In this document: positions 1-6,760 of the stretch, one piece after another
Layout: every line of letters starts with the position of its first letter
How positions within the stretch are numbered: position 1 is the first letter of the stretch
Source: an uncultured Oscillospiraceae bacterium
GTDB taxonomy: Bacteria; Bacillota; Clostridia; Oscillospirales; Oscillospiraceae
NCBI GenBank assembly: GCA_934660965.1
Contig: CAKUIM010000033.1
Coordinates: 1 to 20,473 of the forward strand
Direction: 5' to 3'
DNA length: 20,473 nucleotides
The notes under the pieces: model-generated
Databases searched by the model: none
What the model was told of the DNA's origin: nothing
Seen by the model: the letters and a program-made list of their open reading frames with translations, nothing else
Made by a program: the position numbers and the translations under genes

Positions 1-1138
1 GGACACGGCCAACACCAAGTGGGCCGATGGCAACGTTGCCGACCAGACCTACCTATTCAAGATCGGCAAGGCTGTCGTCACCATCACGGCCGCAGATAAG
101 AAGGCCTACACCGGCGACGCCGTGCCGGACCTGAGCAAGCCGGAGCTTGGGAAGGACTACACCGTCGAGGGCCTGCTCGGCAGCGACACCCTGGGCGGAA
201 CCATCGCGCTGGAGTATGCCAGTAAGCCGAATATGTTCAAGGTCGGCGAGACGGCAATCAACATCACCGGCGCCACGGCCGGCGGCAACTACACCATCGA
301 CTTTGTATCCGGCAAGCTGACCATCGCCCTGCGGCCGTCCACCGACGGCATCTACGGCACCACCTACCCCGTGAACACGCCCGACAAGACGGAGAACGGC
401 ACCGTGTCTGTCAGTGTGAAAAATGCCCCCGCGGGCTCTACTGTCACCATCACCGTCAGGCCTGATGCCGGCTGCCGGCTCTCTGACCTTACTGTCACCG
501 GCAAGGACGGCAGCGCGCTGCCCCTCACCGACCTGGGCGACGGCAGGTTCACCTTCATTATGCCCGCAGGCAAGGTGGAGATCCGGGCCGCCTTCACCGG
601 GGAAGCCAAGACCAGCCCCTTTGCGGACGTTCCCGCCGACGCCTATTATTACGAGGCCGTGGAGTGGGCTGCCGAGAACGGTATCACCGGCGGCGTGGGC
701 GGCGGCCTGTTCGCCCCCGATGACCCCTGCACCCGCGCCCAGATCGTCACCTTCCTGTGGCGTGCCGCCGGCTCTCCCGAGCCCAAGGGCATGACGAGCT
801 TTGGCGACGTGGCGGCGGACGCTTACTACGCCAAGGCGGTGGCGTGGGCTGTTGAAAACGGCGTCACCACCGGCACCGGCGGCGGCAGGTTCAGCCCCGA
901 TGACCCCTGCACCCGCGCCCAGGCCGTGACCTTCCTTGCCCGGGCGGTCAAGGCCATGGGCGACGGCAAGACGGTCTTCACCGACGTGCCCGAGACCGCC
1001 TATTACGCCCCCGCCGTGAAATGGGCGGCGGACAACGGCGTCACCACCGGTACCGGCCCCAGCACGTTCTCTCCCGACGATCTCTGCACCCGGGCCCAGA
1101 TCGTCACCTTCCTGTGGCGTGTGTACGGCAAGAAGTAA
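1..1138 (+). CDS. SLH-domain surface protein, 5' partial
   Basis: The reading frame is open from base 2, so the start lies upstream of the window. The visible ~378 residues begin with an MBG-like beta domain (YTGDAVPDLSKP onwards), then a bacterial-repeat-like domain around NGTVSVSVKNAPAGSTVTI. They end in three S-layer homology motifs, starting near FADVPADAYYYEAV, FGDVAADAYYAKAV and FTDVPETAYYAPAV, each with the GITGG/GVTTG and TRAQ(I/A)VTFL core. Triple C-terminal SLH modules normally bind pyruvylated secondary wall polymers non-covalently and hold the protein on the cell surface. The last motif stops two residues after VYGKK, so anchoring is the terminal function. The role of the missing N-terminal part (adhesin, enzyme or structural) cannot be told. 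A 16-bp hairpin follows the stop. Confidence 0.93.
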   Translation, partial: DTANTKWADGNVADQTYLFKIGKAVVTITAADKKAYTGDAVPDLSKPELGKDYTVEGLLGSDTLGGTIALEYASKPNMFKVGETAINITGATAGGNYTIDFVSGKLTIALRPSTDGIYGTTYPVNTPDKTENGTVSVSVKNAPAGSTVTITVRPDAGCRLSDLTVTGKDGSALPLTDLGDGRFTFIMPAGKVEIRAAFTGEAKTSPFADVPADAYYYEAVEWAAENGITGGVGGGLFAPDDPCTRAQIVTFLWRAAGSPEPKGMTSFGDVAADAYYAKAVAWAVENGVTTGTGGGRFSPDDPCTRAQAVTFLARAVKAMGDGKTVFTDVPETAYYAPAVKWAADNGVTTGTGPSTFSPDDLCTRAQIVTFLWRVYGKK

Positions 1139-1169
1139 ACGCGCCCCAACAAAGGCAAATAAACAGGAA

Positions 1170-1203
1170 CAGGAGGCCGGCGGTATTTACCGCCGGCCTC
1201 CTG
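1170..1203 (+). terminator. Strong hairpin after SLH gene
   Basis: A perfect 16-bp inverted repeat (1170-1185 with 1188-1203) lies 32 nt after the SLH stop codon. It has no T-run after it, so it may act as a transcript-end stabiliser or a weak bidirectional terminator between this gene and the convergent tRNAs. Confidence 0.6.
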
Positions 1204-1282
1204 CTGCATGCCCGCCCTGTCTGCGGGGCACGGCAGCCAAAGCAACAAAGCAGCACCCAACAAAAGTTGAGTGCTGCTTTTC

Positions 1283-1359
<77 letters not shown>

Positions 1360-1372
1360 ATATAAAGTTGTG

Positions 1373-1459
1373 TGGTGCCGGAGACCGGGGTCGAACCGGC
1401 ACGGGATCACTCCCACGGGATTTTAAGTCCCGGGCGTCTGCCAATTCCGCCACTCCGGC
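1373..1459 (-). tRNA. tRNA-Leu (UAA)
   Basis: The 87-nt reverse complement has acceptor strands GCCGGAG/CTCCGGC, an anticodon loop CTTAAAA (anticodon UAA), a long variable arm (class II tRNA) and an encoded CCA end. It is first in a two-tRNA transcript with the initiator tRNA. Confidence 0.96.
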
Positions 1460-1476
1460 CTGTCAGATGCTCGATT

Positions 1477-1505
1477 ATAATACCACACCCCGGGGCGCTT
1501 GTCAA
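1477..1505 (-). promoter_or_regulatory. Sigma-70-type promoter of the tRNA pair
   Basis: On the minus strand TTGACA (1505-1500) is followed after 17 bp by TATTAT (1482-1477), 17 nt before the tRNA-Leu 5' end. The strength fits a stable-RNA promoter. Confidence 0.8.
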
Positions 1506-1564
1506 GGGCAGCGTTTGGTTTTTGCAAAAAGGCCCGTCCGCCGGAGAAAAATTGCGGCGGGGGA

Positions 1565-1593
1565 TTGTATTTTGGGGCAGGTTCGTGTAAACT
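1565..1593 (+). promoter_or_regulatory. Candidate promoter of small membrane protein
   Basis: TTGTAT (1565-1570), a 17-bp spacer and TAAACT (1588-1593) lie about 30 nt before the ATG at 1624. The match is moderate and the position is right. Confidence 0.45.
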
Positions 1594-1623
1594 GAACCTA
1601 TCTCTTTGAAGGAGGGACTCTCT

Positions 1624-1812
1624 ATGAAAACTGCCCGCTTCGTGCTGAAGATTGTGGCGATGTCTCTGGCCGTGGTGTCCGCCGTCTGCCTGGTCATTTC
1701 CTGCTGGGATAAAATCATGGACTTTTTCTATAATATTGCCGATAAGGTGGAGGAGAAGAAGTCCGCCTGCTTTGATCCCGAGTTTGAGGACTTTGCCGAC
1801 TGCGACATGTGA
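1624..1812 (+). CDS. Small one-pass membrane protein, unknown function
   Basis: The 62-residue product starts at ATG 1624, 8 nt after the Shine-Dalgarno AAGGAGGG. An upstream in-frame TTG at 1606 overlaps that site and is unlikely to be used. A short basic N-terminus (MKTARFVLK) precedes one hydrophobic segment (about residues 8-27), and then an acidic tail with KVEEKK and DPEFEDFADCD. This suggests a single-pass membrane protein with a charged soluble tail. I do not recognise the family. It is monocistronic: promoter-like boxes stand upstream and a textbook intrinsic terminator follows. Confidence 0.75.
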   Translation: MKTARFVLKIVAMSLAVVSAVCLVISCWDKIMDFFYNIADKVEEKKSACFDPEFEDFADCDM

Positions 1813-1843
1813 CCGCAGGGCATCAGCCCCCTTGCAGCGAGAG

Positions 1844-1872
1844 CGGCGTGGAGCAATCCACGCCGTTTTTTT
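1844..1872 (+). terminator. Intrinsic terminator
   Basis: A 9-bp stem (1844-1852 with 1857-1865) with a GCAA tetraloop is followed by seven T (1866-1872). It ends the small membrane-protein transcript. Confidence 0.92.
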
Positions 1873-1876
1873 GCGC

Positions 1877-1901
1877 CCCGCCGGGTGCCGCGCCCGGCGG
1901 G
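1877..1901 (-). terminator. GC-rich hairpin at end of membrane-protein operon
   Basis: A 9-bp stem (1877-1885 with 1893-1901) starts 3 nt after the stop codon of the 46-aa gene on the minus strand. No T-run follows in that direction, so termination is likely but unproven. Confidence 0.45.
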
Positions 1902-1904
1902 AGC

Positions 1905-2045
1905 TTACTTTTTGCGCCGGCGGATGATGGCCACCGTGACGGCCACGGCAGCGGCTGCCAGGGCGGCGATGAGCACGATGGCCCCCGCGCCGATGGCGTA
2001 GACGGGGGCGGCGATGACGTCGGCAAGGATGGGCAGGGTATGCAT
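1905..2045 (-). CDS. 46-aa membrane microprotein
   Basis: ATG at 2045-2043 follows the Shine-Dalgarno AAAGGAGG at 8-nt spacing. The product starts MHTLPILADV, carries one long Ala/Val/Ile-rich hydrophobic stretch (about residues 10-41) and ends with the basic RRRKK, as in a single-pass protein with a cytoplasmic positive tail. It begins 39 nt after the 119-aa membrane gene ends, in the same direction, so it is probably the last gene of that operon. No family is recognised. The good ribosome site and coherent topology are the reasons to call it real. Confidence 0.6.
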   Translation of the reverse strand: MHTLPILADVIAAPVYAIGAGAIVLIAALAAAAVAVTVAIIRRRKK

Positions 2046-2084
2046 ATGGATGGCCTCCTTTGATATGATGTGACGCAGCGTCGG

Positions 2085-2444
2085 TCAGTAGGGCGCCGTG
2101 CTCAGCTTGAATACGACGATATTGAGCAGCAGCCCGCAGCAGAAGGAAAAAACGTTGGCGCACAGGGAGAAGAGCAGGGCCGGGCGCAGCTTTTCACTGC
2201 CGAAGCGGCGGTAAAGGGCGGCCTCGGCCAGCACGGCCAGCACCTCGCTGACGGCCACGGCAGCGGCGCTGTCGCTCACCAGGCAGTGGAAGAGCACCAC
2301 CGCCGGGTTGGTCAGCGCGTTGGCCGCCAAAAGCAGCAGATAGTCCCGCCGGCTGCGCACCCCCCAGAGCAGGGCGAACAGCCCCTCCAGAATGAGCGTC
2401 AGCGCCAGGGAAAGGGCCAGGGTGGGCAGCAGCGTGATCAGCAT
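2085..2444 (-). CDS. 119-aa integral membrane protein, unknown
   Basis: The product is almost entirely hydrophobic, with three or four predicted membrane spans (about residues 3-27, 34-55, 58-77 and 86-112) and short basic loops such as RSRRD and YRRFGSEKLR. The ATG at 2444 overlaps the last 7 nt of the MFS gene, and its ribosome site GGGAGG lies inside the MFS coding end, which implies translational coupling. I cannot assign a family. The coupling suggests it works with, or modulates, the transporter. Confidence 0.75.
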   Translation of the reverse strand: MLITLLPTLALSLALTLILEGLFALLWGVRSRRDYLLLLAANALTNPAVVLFHCLVSDSAAAVAVSEVLAVLAEAALYRRFGSEKLRPALLFSLCANVFSFCCGLLLNIVVFKLSTAPY

Positions 2445-3472
2445 AACAGCGCCTCCCTCCTTCCTTCAAGCCCCAGCGCCCACAGCAGGAGAACGGCAGA
2501 GACCGCGGCCCCCAGGGCGTTGGCCCAGGGCGTGACCAGCAGGGACGGCAGGCCCAGCCAGGTGGGGACAAAGCCCAGAAACAGCGCGAAGGTCAGAAGG
2601 CCGAAGGCAAAGCCTTTGGCTCCCGGGGTCAGCCGGGCCGCGGCGAAGAGCGTGATGGGCATGGTCATGTTGAAGCAGAACACCGCGGCCGTCCCCGCAA
2701 GGGGGTTGGCAGAGAAGAGATAGAGGACAGCGGAGAGCCCCAGGGACAGCGCCGAGGCCGCGCGGATCCCCAGCCGGTCAGCCAGGAAGCCTCCGGCCGC
2801 CTTGCCCAGCACCAGGGCCGCGGTCACCCACAGCCCCCAGCTTCCCTCGCCCTTCCAGGGCAGGGTCTGGTTGAAGCCCATGTAAGAGCGCAGCGCAACC
2901 ACCGCGGTGAGGGCCGCCGCGCACACGATCTCGGCGCCGTGAAGGGAGAGCTGCACCGGGGCGTTGCCCGAAATGAGTCCGCCCCAGGCTTTCCGCGCGC
3001 CCAGCAGGATAGCCGCCTCGCACCCGAGCAGAAGCAGCACCGGCAGCAGCGTGGGAATGCCGCCGCCCCGGCCCAGGGCGGCGCCCAGGTAGAGCCCCAT
3101 AGCTCCGGGGGAGACGAATACCCCCAGCGCCGCGCACCGCCCGGCGCTGCCGTTGAGCACGTCAAGGCCGCCGCCCACGTGGAACGCGGCGTTGCCCACC
3201 CCGGCAAGAAGCACCGCGGCCGCCCCGGGCAGGATGGGCAGAAAGGCGCAGGACACCAGCACGCAGCCGGCGGCGGCCAGGGCGGCGTTGCGGTTCCAGC
3301 CGTCGGCGAGCAGCCCCAGGGGCATCTGGAGGGCAAAGGCGCAGAAGTTGTAGAGCAGCAGGTACAGCCACAGCTCTTGGCTTGTCAGAAGACAGCGGTA
3401 CACCAGAAACGCGCAGGAGAAGTCCACCGCCGCGTGGGAAAGGCTGTATATGGTCAGCATGGGCTTTGGCAC
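2438..3472 (-). CDS. MFS-type transporter
   Basis: A 344-residue polytopic protein with about ten hydrophobic segments. The sequence GLLADGWNRNAAL after span 2 fits the MFS loop 2-3 motif, with an equivalent GGFLADRLGIRAAS in the second half. The GVGNAAFHVGGG segment recalls the GxxxAFHP region of fosmidomycin-resistance-type MFS efflux proteins. I chose GTG at 3472 because GGGGAGG stands 7 nt before it; a longer open frame to 3592 runs into the terminator hairpin of the upstream operon. It is shorter than the usual ~400 residues. The substrate cannot be told. It is first in a likely three-gene membrane operon. Confidence 0.8.
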   Translation of the reverse strand: MPKPMLTIYSLSHAAVDFSCAFLVYRCLLTSQELWLYLLLYNFCAFALQMPLGLLADGWNRNAALAAAGCVLVSCAFLPILPGAAAVLLAGVGNAAFHVGGGLDVLNGSAGRCAALGVFVSPGAMGLYLGAALGRGGGIPTLLPVLLLLGCEAAILLGARKAWGGLISGNAPVQLSLHGAEIVCAAALTAVVALRSYMGFNQTLPWKGEGSWGLWVTAALVLGKAAGGFLADRLGIRAASALSLGLSAVLYLFSANPLAGTAAVFCFNMTMPITLFAAARLTPGAKGFAFGLLTFALFLGFVPTWLGLPSLLVTPWANALGAAVSAVLLLWALGLEGRREALLC

Positions 3473-3555
3473 AAAAACGCCTCCCCTCTTTATTGAGTCA
3501 GACGCACGCGGGCGCAAAGAGTTCCCTCTTTTGGGGGGAAATACGTCCGGATATG

Positions 3556-3590
3556 GATTCTCCGGGAACAAGGGCCGTTCCCGGAGAATC
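3556..3590 (-). terminator. Hairpin after the SufC/SufB-like operon
   Basis: A perfect 14-bp stem (3556-3569 with 3577-3590) with a 7-nt loop begins 3 nt after the SufB-like stop codon. There is no T-run. It separates this operon from the MFS operon that follows in the same direction. Confidence 0.65.
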
Positions 3591-3592
3591 AT

Positions 3593-4510
3593 TCATCTTA
3601 AGAAACCATCTAATATCTTCTGCTCGGCCTCTTCCTCGGTCAGGCCCAGGGTCATGAGCTTGAGGATCTGCTCGCCGGCGATCTTGCCGATGGCGGCCTC
3701 GTGGACCAGCTGGGCGTCCATGTGGTTGGCGGTGATGGCGGGGATGGAGCTGACCTTGGCATGGCCCATGATGATGGAGTCGCACTGCACATGGCCGAAG
3801 CAGGGGGCGTCCCCCTCCACCTGGGGGTAGAACACCTGGCAGGAATTGCCCTGGGCCACCGACCGGGACACCACCTGGGTCCGGGCCCCGGCGCCCTTCA
3901 TCACCACGTCGATGCGGCTCTCGGCGGTCTGGTCGCCGTCGGTGAGCATCCGCTCGGTGACGGTGGCCTCCGCCCCCTCGCCCAGCTCCACCCGGGTGTA
4001 GCGCACGGCGGAGTCCACGCCCTTGATCTGCACCGTCTCCAGCTCCACCCGGGCACCCTCCTCCAGATAGAGCAGGGTCTGGGGGTTCAAAACCCGCTTG
4101 CCGGTGCCCGGGCCCTCGCCGTAGTGCTTTTCCACGTAGCGCACATGGGAGTTTTTGCCCAGGTAGAAGGTGTGGATGCCGTCGTGCTGGGAGGCGTCGC
4201 TGCCGCCGTTGTGGATGCCGCAGCCGGCCACGATGAGCACGTCCGCCCCCTCGCCCACGAAAAAGTCGTTGTAGACCATGTCATTGAGGCCCGTCTCCGT
4301 GAGGATGACCGGGATATGGACGGACTCGTTTTTGGTGCCCGGGGCGATGCGGATGTCGATGCCCGGCTTGTCCGTTTTGCTCTCGATGACGATGTTGGCC
4401 GATGAGGCCCGGCCCTCCAGCCTGCCGTTCTTGCGGATGTTGTAGGCCCCCTTGGGGGTGGACTCCAGGTCAGCCACCTGCCGGAGCAGCTCGGTATCGA
4501 TTTTATTCAT
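3593..4510 (-). CDS. SufB/SufD-like Fe-S scaffold of a minimal SUF system
   Basis: The 305-residue protein belongs to the SufBD beta-helix family. Conserved family blocks include CGIHNGG (97-103), HDGIHTFYLGKN, GHVQCDSIIMG (239-249) and the C-terminal HEAAIGKIAGEQ (270 onwards), where His-Glu sits as in SufB. It is short for SufB (~480) or SufD (~420), as in the single-scaffold SUF-like minimal system (SMS). The Cys that E. coli SufB carries shortly after the DS(I/L)(I/L)xG block is not seen; the sequence there is GHAKVSSIPA. The start ATG overlaps the SufC stop by 8 nt, so it is translationally coupled. With SufC it should build and transfer Fe-S clusters in the cytoplasm. Confidence 0.88.
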   Translation of the reverse strand: MNKIDTELLRQVADLESTPKGAYNIRKNGRLEGRASSANIVIESKTDKPGIDIRIAPGTKNESVHIPVILTETGLNDMVYNDFFVGEGADVLIVAGCGIHNGGSDASQHDGIHTFYLGKNSHVRYVEKHYGEGPGTGKRVLNPQTLLYLEEGARVELETVQIKGVDSAVRYTRVELGEGAEATVTERMLTDGDQTAESRIDVVMKGAGARTQVVSRSVAQGNSCQVFYPQVEGDAPCFGHVQCDSIIMGHAKVSSIPAITANHMDAQLVHEAAIGKIAGEQILKLMTLGLTEEEAEQKILDGFLR

Positions 4511-5243
4511 GCGTCTGCTCCTCCTGCATGTAGGCGCAGCCCGGCTGGGTGTTGGCCAGGATCTGCGGGAAAATCTCGTCCCGGGGGCCCTGCTGGGCAA
4601 CGCGCCCGCCGGATACCAGCACGATCTCATCGGCCAGGCCCAGGATGCGCTCCTGGTGGGAGATGATGATCATGGTGGACGCGTGCTTTTCGTGGATCAT
4701 CCGGAAGGTCTCGGTGAGCTTGGAGAAGGACCACAGGTCGATGCCCGCCTCCGGCTCGTCAAAAATCATCAGCGGGGACTTCCGGGCCAGGATAGAGGCG
4801 ATCTCAATGCGCTTGATCTCGCCGCCGGACAGGGAGGCATCCAGCTGCCGGTCGATATAGTCCGCCGCGCACAGCCCCACCTGGGTGAGCAGCTGGCAGC
4901 CGTCGGCGCGTGAGAGGGCCGGGTTTCCGGCGGCCAGCCCGAGAAGGTCGCGCACCAGCAGGCCCTTGAACCGGGCGGGCTGCTGAAAGCCGTAGCTGAT
5001 GCCTCGGCGGGCGCGCTCGGTGATGGAAAGGCCGGTGATGTCCTCTCCGTTCCAGAAAATCCGGCCGGAGGTGGCCGTGTTGAGGCCCATGATGGTTTTT
5101 GCCAGGGTGGTTTTGCCGCCGCCGTTAGGCCCGGTGATGACAAGCAGGGTGCCGTCAGCCACGGTCAGGGAGATGTCATCGAGGATGCCGATGTTCCCCT
5201 GGTCTCCGTGGGCGGAAAAAGACAGGTGCTTGAGTTCCAGCAT
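4503..5243 (-). CDS. sufC: SufC-like Fe-S assembly ATPase
   Basis: The 246-residue cytosolic ABC ATPase carries Walker A GPNGGGKT (38-45), Q-loop YGFQQPARFKG, signature LSGGEIKR (138-145), Walker B LMIFDEPEAGID (158-169) and H-loop His196 (IIISHQE). The order, size and lack of membrane partners fit SufC. The ATG at 5243 has AAGGAGA at 7-nt spacing; the longer open frame to 6143 is antisense to the ferritin-like gene and is not real. It is first in a two-gene operon with the SufB/D-like protein. No sufS, sufU or second SufB/D gene is adjacent, which fits the two-gene minimal type (SmsC in that nomenclature). Confidence 0.92.
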   Translation of the reverse strand: MLELKHLSFSAHGDQGNIGILDDISLTVADGTLLVITGPNGGGKTTLAKTIMGLNTATSGRIFWNGEDITGLSITERARRGISYGFQQPARFKGLLVRDLLGLAAGNPALSRADGCQLLTQVGLCAADYIDRQLDASLSGGEIKRIEIASILARKSPLMIFDEPEAGIDLWSFSKLTETFRMIHEKHASTMIIISHQERILGLADEIVLVSGGRVAQQGPRDEIFPQILANTQPGCAYMQEEQTHE

Positions 5244-5312
5244 ATGCGTCTCTCCTTGCTGCGGCCGCCGCACAGCTGCCGGGCCGCATTTCATGGTCAT
5301 TATGTAGGGATT

Positions 5313-5341
5313 AGTATACCCTGATTTTCCCAGGAAGTCAA
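5313..5341 (-). promoter_or_regulatory. Promoter of the SufC/SufB-like operon
   Basis: On the minus strand TTGACT (5341-5336), a 17-bp spacer and TATACT (5318-5313) lie about 70 nt upstream of the SufC start. This is one mismatch per box from consensus. Confidence 0.8.
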
Positions 5342-5355
5342 CAGCGCCGCCGGGT

Positions 5356-5385
5356 TTGACCCCTTTTCCGCCGTGTACATAGGAT
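5356..5385 (+). promoter_or_regulatory. Candidate promoter of ferritin-like gene
   Basis: TTGACC (5356-5361), an 18-bp spacer and TAGGAT (5380-5385) stand 24 nt before the TTG start, back to back with the SufC promoter. The match is moderate. Confidence 0.4.
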
Positions 5386-5408
5386 GGAGGGAAGGGAGGT
5401 GCTCTACA

Positions 5409-6098
5409 TTGGAAAACGCGGTCGTCCAGTCCCCGCCGGACTGGAAGGAGCTTACGCAGGAGGACCGGGCGGTGTTTGAGCGGGTGTGGCGGCGGGTGAT
5501 GCCGCAGCTGGGCCCGGACAGCCCCATTGCCCTGGAGGGGGCAGCGCACCTTGGAGGCGACGTGCCCTGCATCCTGGCCTGCCCCATCAGCGCCCCTGGG
5601 CTGCGCGCCCCGGACAGCGCCCCCCGGGCGGATCCCGCCCGGCCCGGCGCCCCGGAACGGCAGAAAAATGCCGCCGTCGGCGCGCCGGCGCGGCAGGAGA
5701 ACGACTGCGCCGGGGCGATGGAGCGGCAGGTGCTCTCGGCGCTGGAGCTCTGGCAGCTCTACCGGGCCCTGGCCCGGCGCTCCGGTGCCCGGGCCGGGCA
5801 GCTCTCCGCCCTGGCGGCCCAGGCGCTTGGGGCGGCCCGGCAGGTGAGCGCGGCGTGCTTTCTGCGCTCGGGCATCCGCTACTGGCCGGCCAAGGCGCTG
5901 GCCGCGCCCCGCTTTCCATCTTGGGAGGGCGGGCTGCGCATGGCCTATCAGCGGGAGCGGCAGCAGGCCCAGAGCTACCGCGGCTGGGCAAAGGCCGCGC
6001 CGGACCAGGCCGTTTCCGGGCTGTGGGAGGAGCTTGCTGACGGGTGCGAGCGCCGCGCCCGGGCGGTGTGGGCGCTGCTCTCCCGGGGCGGGCGGTAG
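5409..6098 (+). CDS. Ferritin-like-fold protein, function uncertain
   Basis: The 229-residue product probably starts at TTG 5409, which has GGGAGG at 9-nt spacing; the ATG at 5373 lacks a ribosome site. Residues ~15-35 (TQEDRAVFERVWRRVMP) recall a leader segment of clostridial ferritin-like proteins. A Pro/Ala/Arg-rich linker (~62-102) follows, then helices of rubrerythrin-like pattern: MERQVLSALELWQLYRALA, ARQVSAACFLR, AYQRERQQAQSYRGWA and CERRARAVWALL. No ExxH iron-ligand pair is visible, so metal binding may be lost. It is transcribed divergently from the Fe-S operon, a suggestive but unproven link. An intrinsic terminator follows. The fold call is tentative. Confidence 0.6.
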   Translation: MENAVVQSPPDWKELTQEDRAVFERVWRRVMPQLGPDSPIALEGAAHLGGDVPCILACPISAPGLRAPDSAPRADPARPGAPERQKNAAVGAPARQENDCAGAMERQVLSALELWQLYRALARRSGARAGQLSALAAQALGAARQVSAACFLRSGIRYWPAKALAAPRFPSWEGGLRMAYQRERQQAQSYRGWAKAAPDQAVSGLWEELADGCERRARAVWALLSRGGR

Positions 6099-6196
6099 GA
6101 CGCCCTTTCCCCCCCGTTTCGACAGGGACACACGGCGGGACACCCCCGGGACACCGGCCGGGACCGGGACAAAATCGGGGCGAAATCAAGGAAAAA

Positions 6197-6242
6197 CGGG
6201 CGCCGTCTCACCTTTTTGGGACGGCGCCCGCGCCTGCTTTTT
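6197..6242 (+). terminator. Terminator after ferritin-like gene
   Basis: An 11-bp GC-rich stem (6197-6207 with 6220-6230) is followed after 7 nt by a five-T run (6238-6242). Confidence 0.8.
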
Positions 6243-6301
6243 CGGGGGAAGCCCCCTCATGCAGACGAAAAATTTGAGGCCGATTTGTAACCGTTTTTTG
6301 G

Positions 6302-6330
6302 TTGACAACCGTAAACCTTTCTGTTATACT
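6302..6330 (+). promoter_or_regulatory. Promoter of blaI-blaR1-like operon
   Basis: Perfect TTGACA (6302-6307), a 17-bp spacer and TATACT (6325-6330) give a strong sigma-70-type promoter with a start of transcription near 6337. The -35 box lies inside the first BlaI-box-like site. Confidence 0.9.
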
Positions 6331-6353
6331 GGGCAAAAAGGACGACAACTGTA
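6304..6353 (+). promoter_or_regulatory. Two BlaI-box-like operator sites
   Basis: GACAACCGTA (6304-6313) overlaps the -35 box and GACAACTGTA (6344-6353) lies just after the predicted transcription start. Both resemble the BlaI/MecI consensus TACAnnTGTA. Their centres are 40 bp apart, about four helical turns, which would suit two repressor dimers on one DNA face. Autorepression by the BlaI protein is inferred. Confidence 0.6.
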
Positions 6354-6370
6354 ACACGGAGGAGATGCAT

Positions 6371-6760
6371 ATGAAGAATGAGACGTTATACCTCACCGGG
6401 AACGAGTGGCTGGTGATGGAGGCCCTGTGGCAGCAGCCGCGCACCCTTATGGAGCTGGTGCGCCTTCTGGGGCAGGACCCTCCGGCCTGGGCCAAGAGCA
6501 CCACCTCCACCATGGTGCGCCGGATGGAGGCCAAGGGCCTTGTCCGCTATGAGGAGGAGGGCAAGGCCAAGCGCTTTTACCCCGCCCTGAGCCGCTCCGA
6601 GGCCGCCCTGGCCGAGACCCACACCCTGCTGGACAAGGCGTTCTCCGGCAGCGTGGGGCTGCTGGTGAGCACCCTGGTGCAGCAGGAGGCCTTAAGCCGC
6701 ACCGAGATTGACGAGCTTTATGAGATTCTCCGCCAGGCGGAGGAAAAGGAGGGAGAATAA
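6371..6760 (+). CDS. BlaI/MecI-family repressor
   Basis: The 129-residue protein has the BlaI pattern: LTGNEWLVMEALWQQP (helix 1), LMELVRLLGQ, the recognition helix with KSTTSTMVRRMEAKGLVRYE (about 43-62) and a C-terminal dimerisation helix ending IDELYEILRQAEEKEGE. Such repressors bind as dimers to TACAnnTGTA operators and are cut when the partner M56 protease is activated. The start ATG 6371 is 6-7 nt after GGAGGAG; ATG 6365 is too close to it. The last base of its stop is the first base of the next ATG, so it is coupled to the BlaR1-like gene. The signal need not be a beta-lactam, since no beta-lactamase is nearby. Confidence 0.92.
   Translation: MKNETLYLTGNEWLVMEALWQQPRTLMELVRLLGQDPPAWAKSTTSTMVRRMEAKGLVRYEEEGKAKRFYPALSRSEAALAETHTLLDKAFSGSVGLLVSTLVQQEALSRTEIDELYEILRQAEEKEGE

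Noticed and set aside
5244..6143. 300-residue N-terminal extension of the SufC-like frame
   Set aside because: It lies upstream of a perfect SufC start with ribosome site, crosses the SufC promoter and is antisense to the ferritin-like gene.
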